Below, piece by piece: positions 14,634 to 22,243 of a stretch of DNA of 24,236 nt. The position numbers were made by a program, and so were the translations under genes. Positions within the stretch are counted from its first letter, which is position 1; each line of letters starts with the position of its first letter. A model generated the notes under the pieces. It was not told the origin of the DNA. It searched no databases and saw nothing but the letters and a program-made list of their open reading frames with translations. The DNA lies in assembly GCA_964408735.1 (NCBI GenBank), contig CAYPAX010000076.1:1-24236 (forward strand), given 5' to 3'. The stretch is from UBA7887 sp964408735. GTDB taxonomy: Bacteria > Pseudomonadota > Alphaproteobacteria > UBA7887.

Positions 14634-16918
14634 TGTGATTTCCTCGCATCCTGAATGGCACGCCACACCCTCTGCGGGGTGTATGGCATGTCGAAATGAC
14701 GCACCCCGAGGGGCTTGAGCGCGTCCATGACCGCATTGGCCAGGGCCGGCGGCGCCCCTGCCGCGCCGGCCTCGCCGCAGCCCTTGAAGCCGGCCGGGTT
14801 CGATGGCGACGGTGTCTCCAAGGATTCGAAATCGATGGCCGGCAGCTGGTCCGCGCGGGGCAGGCAATAGTCGAGCAATGAGCCCGAGAGGACCTGGCCC
14901 TCGGCGTCGTGCACCACATGCTCGAAGCCGGCCTGGCCGAGCCCTTGCGCCACGCCGCCATGCACCTGGCCGGCCAGCATCAGCGGGTTCAGCGTGCGGC
15001 CGAAATCATGGGCCACGGAATAGGCGGCAATCCGCACATCTCCCGTCTCCGGGTCGATCTCCACTTCGCAGCAATGGCAACCGTTAGGATAGGTATGGTT
15101 CTCGGGCGTGAAGCGGCCTACGGTCACCAGCGACACCGACTGCGCCGCCGCTTGCTCGGCCACGCCGGCCCAATCCAGCGCGCGGTCGGTGCCGGCGATA
15201 ACGAAGCGGCCATCGGTGAACTCGATATCCTCAGCTGCCGCCTCGAGCGCTTCCGCCGCCAGCGGCTTCGCCAGGTCGATCATGTCGCGGCTGGCATAGG
15301 TCAGGCAGGCGCCGCCGAGAGGGATCGACCAGGAGCCGCCCGTGCCTTGGCCTTCCTTGACCACGTCGGTATCGCCCTGGATGACCTGCACCCGCGCAGG
15401 CTCGATGCCGAGCATGTCGCCGGCGAGCTGGGCGAAGGCGGTCTCGTGCCCCTGGCCGTTGGACTGGCTGCCCGTGAGCACGGTGGCGCTGCCATCCGCC
15501 TCGACGCGCAGCTCGGCGCTTTCCGAGACGCCGTGGCCGCAGCGCTCGACGTAATTGGCGATACCGAAACCGCGCAGCAGACCCTGGTCGGCCGAGGCCA
15601 CGCGCCTCGCCTCGTAGCCTTCCCAATCGGCGCGCGCGAGCCCGGCATCAAGGGTCTCCTCGTAGCGCCCGGCATCGTAGTTGAGGCCGAGCGGCGTCGG
15701 GAACGGCAGCTCGTCCGGGCGCAGGGTGTTGCGGCGGCGTAGCGCGATGCGGTCGACGCCAAGGTCGAAGGCGGCGACATCGACCAGGCGCTCGAGCAGA
15801 TGCAGCACCTCGGGCCGGCCGGCGCCGCGATAGACCTCGGTCGGCACGGCGTTGGTGAAGGCGCCGCGCACCCGCGCATGGATTGCCGGCGTGCGATAGA
15901 CGCCGTTGAGCGCCGGCGTGTTGACCACCGGCGGCATGGTGCCACGCCCGGAGGCATGGCCGCCGAGATCGGCCAGCACGTCGATGCGCAGGCCGACAAA
16001 ATCATAGTCTTCGCCAAGGGCGAGCTCGGCCCGGGTGACACGGCCGCGGCCCTGGAAGTCGGTGAGGAAGGCGTCGCTGCGGTCGCCGATCCAGGAGACC
16101 GGGCGGCCGAGTTCGCGCGCCGCCCACAAAATCAGCGGGTATTCCGGGTAGAGAGAGTTCTTGATGCCGAAGCCGCCGCCGACGTCGTTGATGAGCACGC
16201 GGAAGCGGTCTTCGGGCAGTCCGAACATCCCGCCCAGCTCTTTGCGCAAGGCGTGCAACATCTGCGACGGCAGAGTGATCTCGAAGCGCCCTGTCTCGGC
16301 GTCGTAGCGGGCGAAGGCGCCGCGCGTCTCCATGGCGCCGATGACGACGCGATTGTTGACCGCCTCCAGGCTCACCCGGTGGCGGGCAACCGCAAAGGCC
16401 GCCTCGACCGCCGCCGCATCGCCCATCTCCCAGTCGAAGGCGAGATTGCCGGGGATGTCCTGCCAAAGCTGCGGCGCGCCGTCAGCCAGCGCCTCGGCCG
16501 GCGTGATGACAGCGGGCAGCGTCTCGATATCGACCACGATAGCCTCCGCCGCGTCGCGCGCCGCGGCTTCCGTCTCCGCCACCACCATGGCCAGGCTGTC
16601 GCCGACGAAACGCACCGTGTCCGTCGCCAGCACCGGCGCTTGCGGCAGGCGCGCCTCGGGGTTGGGGCGGTAGGCGAGCGGCATCGGCCCCAGGGCATCG
16701 GCCACATCGGCGGCGATGACCACTGTCAGCACCCCCGGCATGGCACGCGCCGCCGCCGTATCAATGGCGCGGATACGGCCGTGGCCGTGGGCCGAGCGCA
16801 GGAACCAGGCGTGGGCCTCGCCGTCTTCATGCTTGTCCGCGACGAAGCGGCCCCGGCCCGTCAGCAGCCGCGGGTCTTCCTTACGCCTGAGCGGTTGGCC
16901 GATGCCGAACTTCACCAT
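14630..16918 (-). CDS. Xanthine dehydrogenase family molybdopterin-binding large subunit
   Basis: A 762-residue molybdenum hydroxylase catalytic subunit of the CoxL/XdhB/aldehyde oxidoreductase type. It begins GIGQPLRRKEDPRLLTGRG, typical of the CoxL-like branch. It has NDVGGGFGIKN in the Moco region, VYRGAGRPE in the active-site loop and the catalytic glutamate in GCGEAGAAGAPPALANAV (Glu716). True CO dehydrogenases carry a cysteine in the AYxCSFR loop; this protein lacks it, so it is not a form I CO dehydrogenase. Substrates of the family are aldehydes, purines, nicotinate and similar compounds. The usual FAD (CoxM) and 2Fe-2S (CoxS) subunits are not adjacent; the neighbours are a PLP aldolase upstream and a HAD hydrolase downstream. 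The ATG at 16918 is 13 bases after the previous stop. Confidence 0.93.
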   Translation of the reverse strand: MVKFGIGQPLRRKEDPRLLTGRGRFVADKHEDGEAHAWFLRSAHGHGRIRAIDTAAARAMPGVLTVVIAADVADALGPMPLAYRPNPEARLPQAPVLATDTVRFVGDSLAMVVAETEAAARDAAEAIVVDIETLPAVITPAEALADGAPQLWQDIPGNLAFDWEMGDAAAVEAAFAVARHRVSLEAVNNRVVIGAMETRGAFARYDAETGRFEITLPSQMLHALRKELGGMFGLPEDRFRVLINDVGGGFGIKNSLYPEYPLILWAARELGRPVSWIGDRSDAFLTDFQGRGRVTRAELALGEDYDFVGLRIDVLADLGGHASGRGTMPPVVNTPALNGVYRTPAIHARVRGAFTNAVPTEVYRGAGRPEVLHLLERLVDVAAFDLGVDRIALRRRNTLRPDELPFPTPLGLNYDAGRYEETLDAGLARADWEGYEARRVASADQGLLRGFGIANYVERCGHGVSESAELRVEADGSATVLTGSQSNGQGHETAFAQLAGDMLGIEPARVQVIQGDTDVVKEGQGTGGSWSIPLGGACLTYASRDMIDLAKPLAAEALEAAAEDIEFTDGRFVIAGTDRALDWAGVAEQAAAQSVSLVTVGRFTPENHTYPNGCHCCEVEIDPETGDVRIAAYSVAHDFGRTLNPLMLAGQVHGGVAQGLGQAGFEHVVHDAEGQVLSGSLLDYCLPRADQLPAIDFESLETPSPSNPAGFKGCGEAGAAGAPPALANAVMDALKPLGVRHFDMPYTPQRVWRAIQDARKSQ

Positions 16919-16931
16919 GGCGCAGGCCCGC

Positions 16932-18068
16932 TCATGGATTGCCGCGGGCCTCGATCGGCCAGATATCGACCAGGGTGTCTCCGCGCACGCAGTGATAGGC
17001 GTCGTAGAGGTTCACTGTGGGATCGCAATGGGGCACCAGGCAGGCCAGCTGGGCGCCGACCGCAAGACGCTCGTTGGCCTCGCCATAGACCACCGCGCCG
17101 TGCTCGTCGCCGAAGAACTTGTAGGTGGAGCCGACCGGCGTGCGCACGGCGAATTCGGGCTCGGGCCCGTCGGTGGCGAAGCTCTTCAGCCCGGCATCGA
17201 TGATGGCGTGGCTGTCATGGACGTCGTTGACCACGCTCGACTGCACGAACAGCGACGGCGTGAACGGACGTGCCGCATCCTCGCGCAGGACCACGGCATT
17301 GTATTGCACGTCGGTGAAGACATAGGAGCCCGCCTGCAATTCGTTGAAGAGGCCGTGGCGGTGGTCCATGTCGTGACTGCCGGTGCCGCCGCCGGTGACC
17401 AGCGGAACCTCGAGGCCGGCCGCCTTGAGGGCGTCGACGGTCTCGCCGAGGCGCTTGTTTTCCGCCGCCACGCCGGCCGCGCGCTCGGCATAGTCCTCGA
17501 CGTGCTGGAGATGGCCGTAATAGGCCTGTACGCCGGCGAAGACGAGACCCGGCGCGGCATCGATCGCTTGTGCCAGTGCCACCACGTCGGCCGCCGTCGC
17601 AGCGCCGGTGCGGTGGGTGCCGACATCGAAATCCGTGACCACGGCAAGCGGCCGCTCGATGCCGCTGGCTTCGGTCGCCGCCGCCAGGGCCGCCACATGG
17701 GCCAGCGTGTCGGTGGCGACCTTGAGGGCATCGGTCTTGCCGTGCAGCACCATCAGCCGCGCCACCTTTGCCTCGCCGGTTGGCGGCGAGGTGATCAATG
17801 CCGGCACGCCGGCTGCGACCATCACCTCGGCCTCGCGGATGGTGGCGCAACAGACGCCGACCGCACCCGCTGCCAGCTGCGCCTTGGCGATAGAGGTGCA
17901 TTTGTGGCTCTTGGCGTGTGGCCTGAGCGCCTGGCCGGTGGCGCGGCAATGCTCCGCCATCAACTTCAGATTGGATTCCATTATGTCGAGGTCGAGCACC
18001 AGGGAAGGCGTGCTAAGCTGCCAGCGGCTGGCGGGCACGCCAACCAAATGGGCGTTGGGGGACTCCAT
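16932..18068 (-). CDS. DSD1-family PLP enzyme, D-threonine aldolase-like
   Basis: A 378-residue fold-type III PLP enzyme (alanine racemase-like N-terminal barrel and a metal-binding C-terminal domain). The PLP lysine is Lys53 in RPHAKSHKC. The phosphate-binding glycines are in TGGGTGSHD, and the metal site is His347/Asp349 in PHCDPTVNLYD, an H-x-D arrangement as in D-threonine aldolases. The family includes D-threonine aldolase, D-serine dehydratase and D-3-hydroxyaspartate aldolase (BhcC). None of the other Bhc cycle enzymes is nearby, so that role is only a possibility. I chose the ATG at 18068 because GTGAGG lies just upstream and MESPNAHLVG leads directly into the first conserved segment. 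It is first in a five-gene operon, divergent from gcrA. Confidence 0.9.
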   Translation of the reverse strand: MESPNAHLVGVPASRWQLSTPSLVLDLDIMESNLKLMAEHCRATGQALRPHAKSHKCTSIAKAQLAAGAVGVCCATIREAEVMVAAGVPALITSPPTGEAKVARLMVLHGKTDALKVATDTLAHVAALAAATEASGIERPLAVVTDFDVGTHRTGAATAADVVALAQAIDAAPGLVFAGVQAYYGHLQHVEDYAERAAGVAAENKRLGETVDALKAAGLEVPLVTGGGTGSHDMDHRHGLFNELQAGSYVFTDVQYNAVVLREDAARPFTPSLFVQSSVVNDVHDSHAIIDAGLKSFATDGPEPEFAVRTPVGSTYKFFGDEHGAVVYGEANERLAVGAQLACLVPHCDPTVNLYDAYHCVRGDTLVDIWPIEARGNP

Positions 18069-18178
18069 TGGCCTCACTCTTGCAGATTGGGATACCGAAG
18101 CCCATGTGGTTAGCAGTCTGCGGGGCATGCCGCAAGGCGCGCCGTGGCCGGGATCGCGGGAGCTTACGTTGACGGCTC

Positions 18179-18238
18179 GGTGGATAAACTGTGTAAAACT
18201 CGCGATTCCTGTGGATAACCACGAAATGTTGTGGATCG
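18179..18238. promoter_or_regulatory. DnaA-box-like cluster with a GANTC site upstream of gcrA
   Basis: TGTGGATAA at 18210-18218 is an exact reverse-orientation match to the DnaA box TTATCCACA. Near matches are GGTGGATAA (18179-18187, one mismatch), TGTGTAAAA (18190-18198, two) and TGTGGATCG (18230-18238, two). GATTC at 18204-18208 is a GANTC site for the CcrM methyltransferase, one base from the perfect box. In Caulobacter, DnaA activates gcrA, so this fits that circuit. The region is shared with the divergent aldolase operon. Confidence 0.65.
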
Positions 18239-18298
18239 CATCTCGGTTTTCGACTAAATCTATGGAGTGGTGCAATCATAACAAAGGGATCGAGCAGC

Positions 18299-18643
18299 AT
18301 GGCTTGGACAGACGAAGCGGTGGATACACTCCGCACCATGTGGGCAGCGGGCGCCAGTGCGCGGGAGATCGGCGAGCGCGTGGGGACCACCCGTAACGCC
18401 GTGATCGGCAAGGCCAATCGCCTCGGCCTGTCCCATCGTGCCAAGGCCGCCAAGCCCAAGCCGGAGCCCAAGCCGCACCCCATGAGCCCGCTCGACCTAA
18501 ACGAGAGAATGTGTCGCTGGCCGATCGGCCACCCCGGCGACAACGACTTTCGTTTCTGTGGTGCCCAGCGCATTCCCGGCCGGCCCTATTGCGCCGACCA
18601 TTGCGCCGTCGCCTATCGCGGCAAGGTCGTCGAGGCAGCCTAG
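18299..18643 (+). CDS. gcrA: GcrA-family cell cycle regulator
   Basis: A 114-residue transcriptional regulator. GcrA binds sigma70 and DNA methylated at GANTC sites to control division and polarity genes in alphaproteobacteria. The N-terminal helix-turn-helix region MAWTDEAVDTLRTMW to about residue 47 (RNAVIGKANRLGLSHR) is the family hallmark. The C-terminal region has the conserved pattern CRWPIGHPG (Cys72), FRFCG (Cys87) and RPYCADHC (Cys98, Cys102). A lysine/proline-rich linker (about 49-60) joins them. It is shorter than Caulobacter GcrA (about 170 aa) because the linker is short; it could be the main GcrA or a paralogue. The start at 18299 follows AAAGGGA by about ten bases. DnaA-box-like sites and a GANTC site lie 60-120 bases upstream. 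Confidence 0.93.
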   Translation: MAWTDEAVDTLRTMWAAGASAREIGERVGTTRNAVIGKANRLGLSHRAKAAKPKPEPKPHPMSPLDLNERMCRWPIGHPGDNDFRFCGAQRIPGRPYCADHCAVAYRGKVVEAA

Positions 18644-18727
18644 TGGATCGACCGAGACATTTGTGTCTCTGCGGCACACGCCTGTGTTTCGGCTAGAACA
18701 CGCAAATGTCTTGATAAGTTGATCCAC
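18643..18727. repeat. Nested inverted repeat after gcrA
   Basis: Three nested arms pair around one centre: GTGGATC (18643-18649) with GATCCAC (18721-18727), AGACATTTG (18655-18663) with CAAATGTCT (18703-18711), and ACAC (18676-18679) with GTGT (18684-18687). The first arm begins at the last base of the gcrA stop codon. There is no T run, so it is not a standard terminator. It could be an RNA structure protecting the gcrA 3' end or a small palindromic repeat element; its copy number elsewhere is unknown. Confidence 0.5.
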
Positions 18728-18731
18728 CAAC

Positions 18732-18771
18732 AAAAATGGCGAGTGGTTCGACATAACGGAATCGAACCACT
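18732..18771 (-). terminator. Rho-independent terminator of the usp gene
   Basis: Perfect 10-bp inverted repeat AGTGGTTCGA (18742-18751) and TCGAACCACT (18762-18771) with a 10-base loop. Read on the minus strand it lies seven bases after the usp stop codon, and a run of five T follows five bases after the stem (18732-18736). The gap between stem and T run makes it weaker than a classical terminator. Confidence 0.6.
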
Positions 18772-18777
18772 AACGCC

Positions 18778-19599
18778 CTAGCGAACCAGCAACACCGAGC
18801 AGCGGGCGCCGCCGAGCACGCTTTCGAGCTCGCGGCGCAACTGCGCCTCGTCTTGCGTGTCGGGCCCGCCTGCGGTCCACACCACGATAGCACCCGGCTG
18901 GCGCCGTGCCGCCGCCCGTAACCCGCGCCGGCCGCCAGCCAGGCGATGGTAGCGCACGGGCAGGTCCAGCCCGCCAAGGAGCCTCTCCGCCGCCTGACGC
19001 GCAGCGGTTGCGGCCTTGTCGGCGCCCGGCAACAGCACCGTCAGGCTGCGCTCGCTGGCCAGGGCCATGATGGCCGCGGCGGTGAGCGTTCGCCGGCCAG
19101 CCTTGCCGCCGCGCCAGGCCACCAGCACTTCGCGGGTGCCGTCGTGCTCGGAATGCAGACACAGCACCGAGGCGGGGGTGCGCGCCAGCGCCGGCCCCAA
19201 GGCGCGGCCAAGCGCGGTGTCGTCGAGGATCAGCAGATCGTCGGCATCGGTGGCGGAGAGGATTTCCCTCGCGGCGACGCCGCGCACCACCTGGAACGAC
19301 CAGGGCACGGCCTTGCCTTCGGCGAGACGGGCGAAGGCGGCGCGGGTCTCTTCCGCCGCCCGGCGCAGGGCGCGCTCCAGGGTGACGTGGTCGACTGCGC
19401 GCGAGAGCGGCCCGGCGCCGGCGACCTGGGTGAAAGGCAGGGCGCCCATATGCAGTTGGTTGACGTCCTCGACGAACAGCCCGACAAGCTCGGCCCCTTC
19501 GCGCGCGGCCAGGGCCGCCGCCGCCCCAAGCACGCGCCGGCTCGCCTGGGAGGCATCGAGCGCCACCACGACGCGGCGGAAGCCAGCGCCTTCAGTCAT
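18778..19599 (-). CDS. Tandem universal stress protein (UspA-like) domain protein
   Basis: A 273-residue cytoplasmic protein made of two Usp-like alpha/beta domains. The first begins RRVVVALDASQASRRVLGAAAALA (residues about 8-31), followed by AELVGLFVED. The second begins REVLVAWRGGKAGRRTL near the middle and ends in the strand RCSVLLVR. The G-x2-G-x9-G(S/T) ATP-binding motif of nucleotide-binding Usp proteins is not evident, so it may not bind ATP. The ATG at 19599 overlaps the end of the upstream Lon-like protease gene by eight bases, and the two genes form one operon. A role in stress-related control of the protease is an attractive inference, but nothing in the sequence proves it. Confidence 0.75.
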   Translation of the reverse strand: MTEGAGFRRVVVALDASQASRRVLGAAAALAAREGAELVGLFVEDVNQLHMGALPFTQVAGAGPLSRAVDHVTLERALRRAAEETRAAFARLAEGKAVPWSFQVVRGVAAREILSATDADDLLILDDTALGRALGPALARTPASVLCLHSEHDGTREVLVAWRGGKAGRRTLTAAAIMALASERSLTVLLPGADKAATAARQAAERLLGGLDLPVRYHRLAGGRRGLRAAARRQPGAIVVWTAGGPDTQDEAQLRRELESVLGGARCSVLLVR

Positions 19600-22027
19600 C
19601 GTCCTTGGCCTTGCCGTTGGCGTTGTTGGTTCCTTTGCCGGCCTTGCGCCGCTTCTCAGCGAAGTCGCGCAAGCGCTCGACCACGAGGCGGTTGATGCTG
19701 CCTTCGGGATAGACGCCGTCGCGGTTGGCCTTGCCCGCGGCTACCCCGGTCAGAAGCTCGATGCCCTCGTCCACGTGGGCCACGGGCCAGACACGGAACT
19801 GCCCTGCTGCCGCCGCCTCGACGATGTCTTCGCGCAGCATCAGATGTTTGACGTTGGCAGCCGGGATCAACACGCCCTGCCCGCCCGTAAGGCCCCGCGC
19901 CTGGCAAAGGTCGAAAAAGCCTTCGATCTTCTCGTTGGCGCCGCCGATGGCCTGCACCTCGCCGAACTGGTTCACCGAGCCGGTGACGGCAATGCCCTGC
20001 GCGATGGGAACCTCTGAAAGCGCCGACAGTAGCGCGTAGAGCTCGGTTGAAGAGGCACTGTCGCCATCGACGCCGCCATAGGACTGCTCGAAGACCAGGC
20101 TGGCGGCCAGCGACAGCGGCTCGTCGGTGGCGAAGCGCGCGGCGAGGAAGTTCGATAGGATCAGCACGCCCTTGGAATGGGTGGCGCCGCCGAGCTTGAC
20201 CTCGCGCTCGATGTCGATGACCTGGCCGCGGCCCATGCGCACCCGGGCGCTGATGCGCGAAGGCTTGCCGAAGGCGAAGCCGCCGAGCTGCATCACCGCC
20301 AAGCCGTTGATCTGCCCGGCCTTGGCGCCGCCGGTCTCGATCAGCACCGTGCCGCGCTCGATCTGCTCGCGCATGCGCTCGGGAATGCGGTCGGTGCGCC
20401 GCAGCCGCGCCGCCAGTGCGGTGCGCATGTCGTCGACTTCGATCAGGCGCGCCTCGCGGCGCCCGGCCCAATGGTCGGCTTCCGCCAACAAGTCGGCGAT
20501 CTCGCGAGTCAGGGTCGACAGGCGCTCGGAATCGTCGGTCATGCGCGCACTTTCCTCGATCACCAGCGCCACCGCGTCGCGGCTCAAGGGGCGCAAGCGT
20601 GCCGCGCGCGCCTGTGTGGCGATGAAGCGCGCATAGAGCAGGCTGGTATCCGGGTTGCGCGGCATGCGATCGTCGAAATCCGCCGCCACCTTGAACAGTT
20701 CGGCGAAGTCCGGGTCGTGCTGGCGCAGCAGAAAATAGAGCATGGGCTCGCCGAACAGCACCACCTTGACCCGCACCGGAATGGCCTCGGGCTCGAGGGA
20801 GACCGTGCTCACCATGCTGAAGATCTGGCCCAGGGATTCGATGCGTATCTCGCCCGACCGCAGGGCCTCCTTGAGGCCTTCCCAGGCATGCGGGCGGGTC
20901 AGCAGGCCGCGCGCATCGATGATCAGATAGCCGCCATTGGCGCGGTGCAGGGCGCCCGGCTTGACCAGGCTGAAATCGGCCACCAGGGTGCCCATCTCGG
21001 CCTGGTGCTCGACCCGGCCGACCAGGTTCTGGTAGTTGGGGTCGGGCTCGTAGACCACCGGCGCGCCTTGGCAGCGGCTGTTGTCGACCAGAAGATTGAC
21101 GCGATAGCGGCCGATGGCCTGGGCCGCGGCGGCGCGGCCATCCGCCGGCATGTGGGCGGCATCCTCGCCCTTCGGCATGGGCCGGAACAGGGCGGCGTTC
21201 TCGATCACGTCCTGCTGCACCCGGCGCAGATGCGCCACCACCGGCTCGAGCTCGGCATATTTGGCGCACAGCGCCTCCATCAGGTGGCCGACGGCGAAGG
21301 CGGTGACTTCGCGATCGAGGTCGCGCAGCTTGTCGCGCGCCCCCTGCACCAGGCGCGGCAGCTCGCGCATGGCGTTCTGCAAGTCCTCCTGCAGGGCCTC
21401 GATCTGCTTGGTGATGCGCGCGCGCTCCGCCGCCGGTAGCTTGGCGAAGACTTCCGGGCTAATCACCTCGTCGCCCTTGACCGGCGCGAAACCCATGCCG
21501 ACAGGCGTGTTGATCAGGGCGATATGCTGCGCCCTTGCGCGTTCCTCGATCTCCTTCAGCGCCGCCTGCTGGACCGCCTTCACCTCGTCCTCGAAGGCGC
21601 TGACGCGGGCGCGGTATTCCTCGCTGTCGAAGGCGGCGGGTATGGTGTTGCCGAGGGTCTCGACAAGCTGCTCCATGTCGCCGCGAAAGGCGCTGCCTTG
21701 GCCCGGCGGCAGGGTGATGGCCAGCGGCTTGTGGGCGTCGTCGAAATTGAACACGTAGACCCAGTCGTCCGGCACCGGCCGGCCTTGCGCGTGGGCATCG
21801 AGCGCCCGGCGCACGACCTGGCGCAGGCCGGTCTCCGCCGGGCCGTAGGCGAAGAGATTGAAGCCGGGCTGGTCGATGGCAATGCCGAAATCGAGCGCTT
21901 CGGTGGCCCGCGGCTGGCCGAGCACCTCGTCGAGGTCTTCGAGCTGGGCCGTATGGCGGAAGCGCAACGATGAGCGCGCGACGCGGCGCCTCAGCGCCGA
22001 AGGCTTCAAGGGACGCGGCCGGGGCAT
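19592..22027 (-). CDS. Lon-like Ser-Lys protease with degenerate AAA domain
   Basis: An 811-residue protein of the Lon-related group with an AAA_32-type N-terminal part and a C-terminal Lon proteolytic domain. The catalytic dyad is Ser657 in GDSASSTEL and Lys700 in GGANEKIEGF, 43 residues apart as in E. coli Lon. The nucleotide site is degenerate: the Walker A position reads GPAETGLR (62-69) without lysine, and Walker B reads YLIIDA without glutamate. Residues about 125-260 are rich in Glu/Arg heptad-like sequence, probably a coiled coil. The C-terminus is a charged tail. I prefer the ATG at 22027, which has GAGAGG six bases upstream, over an ATG at 22057 with none. It is in an operon with the usp gene. 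It may cleave unfolded proteins with little or no ATP use, as LonC-type enzymes do (inference). Confidence 0.9.
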   Translation of the reverse strand: MPRPRPLKPSALRRRVARSSLRFRHTAQLEDLDEVLGQPRATEALDFGIAIDQPGFNLFAYGPAETGLRQVVRRALDAHAQGRPVPDDWVYVFNFDDAHKPLAITLPPGQGSAFRGDMEQLVETLGNTIPAAFDSEEYRARVSAFEDEVKAVQQAALKEIEERARAQHIALINTPVGMGFAPVKGDEVISPEVFAKLPAAERARITKQIEALQEDLQNAMRELPRLVQGARDKLRDLDREVTAFAVGHLMEALCAKYAELEPVVAHLRRVQQDVIENAALFRPMPKGEDAAHMPADGRAAAAQAIGRYRVNLLVDNSRCQGAPVVYEPDPNYQNLVGRVEHQAEMGTLVADFSLVKPGALHRANGGYLIIDARGLLTRPHAWEGLKEALRSGEIRIESLGQIFSMVSTVSLEPEAIPVRVKVVLFGEPMLYFLLRQHDPDFAELFKVAADFDDRMPRNPDTSLLYARFIATQARAARLRPLSRDAVALVIEESARMTDDSERLSTLTREIADLLAEADHWAGRREARLIEVDDMRTALAARLRRTDRIPERMREQIERGTVLIETGGAKAGQINGLAVMQLGGFAFGKPSRISARVRMGRGQVIDIEREVKLGGATHSKGVLILSNFLAARFATDEPLSLAASLVFEQSYGGVDGDSASSTELYALLSALSEVPIAQGIAVTGSVNQFGEVQAIGGANEKIEGFFDLCQARGLTGGQGVLIPAANVKHLMLREDIVEAAAAGQFRVWPVAHVDEGIELLTGVAAGKANRDGVYPEGSINRLVVERLRDFAEKRRKAGKGTNNANGKAKDDD

Positions 22028-22147
22028 GGGCGACCTCTCGTTTATGGCTTGTGCCATCTTCGCGCGCGAAGCCGATTTGCGTCAATGCGACATTTCGCCG
22101 AAGGCGGCCAGGCGATCGGATTATTTGTTTGGGATCGGCCCGAAAAT

Positions 22148-22186
22148 TGTCCTGGCGGCGAGGTTGTGCCATGCCTCACCAGGACA
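22148..22186. repeat. Inverted repeat in the leader of the cyclase gene
   Basis: TGTCCTGG (22148-22155) pairs exactly with CCAGGACA (22179-22186), and an inner GAGG (22160-22163) pairs with CCTC (22174-22177). It lies between the divergent protease and cyclase genes, 57 bases before the cyclase start. It could be a regulator binding site or an RNA hairpin. No T run follows. Confidence 0.4.
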
Positions 22187-22243
22187 TATCCTGAAACGAA
22201 ATATCGGCTAGTGGGTTGGAGACACGTTCGGGAGGCGCACGCC

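Noticed and set aside
14630..16918. Possible form I CO dehydrogenase catalytic subunit.
   Set aside because: The diagnostic cysteine of the AYxCSFR loop is absent (VYRGAGRPE instead), and coxM and coxS are missing.
16932..18068. Possible BhcC of the beta-hydroxyaspartate cycle.
   Set aside because: The family fits, but none of the partner enzymes (BhcA, BhcB, BhcD) is nearby, so only the broader D-threonine aldolase-like call is supported.
18736..18771. On the minus strand GGTTCGATTCC followed by seven bases and ACCA resembles a tRNA T-arm with 3' end, which might be an attachment-site remnant.
   Set aside because: No 5' half of a tRNA lies upstream (the usp gene does), the T-stem has two G-T pairs, and no integrase or second copy is seen. 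The perfect inverted repeat with a T run is better explained as a terminator.
20177..21439. A 420-residue plus-strand open frame opposite the Lon-like gene.
   Set aside because: It mirrors the codon pattern of the protease gene and shows no domain, start signal or independent codon bias.
22058..22071. A 14-bp palindrome CTTCGCGCGCGAAG beside the protease start.
   Set aside because: Alternating CG sequence is frequent in such GC-rich DNA, and it sits directly at the alternative start. Nothing else supports a binding site.
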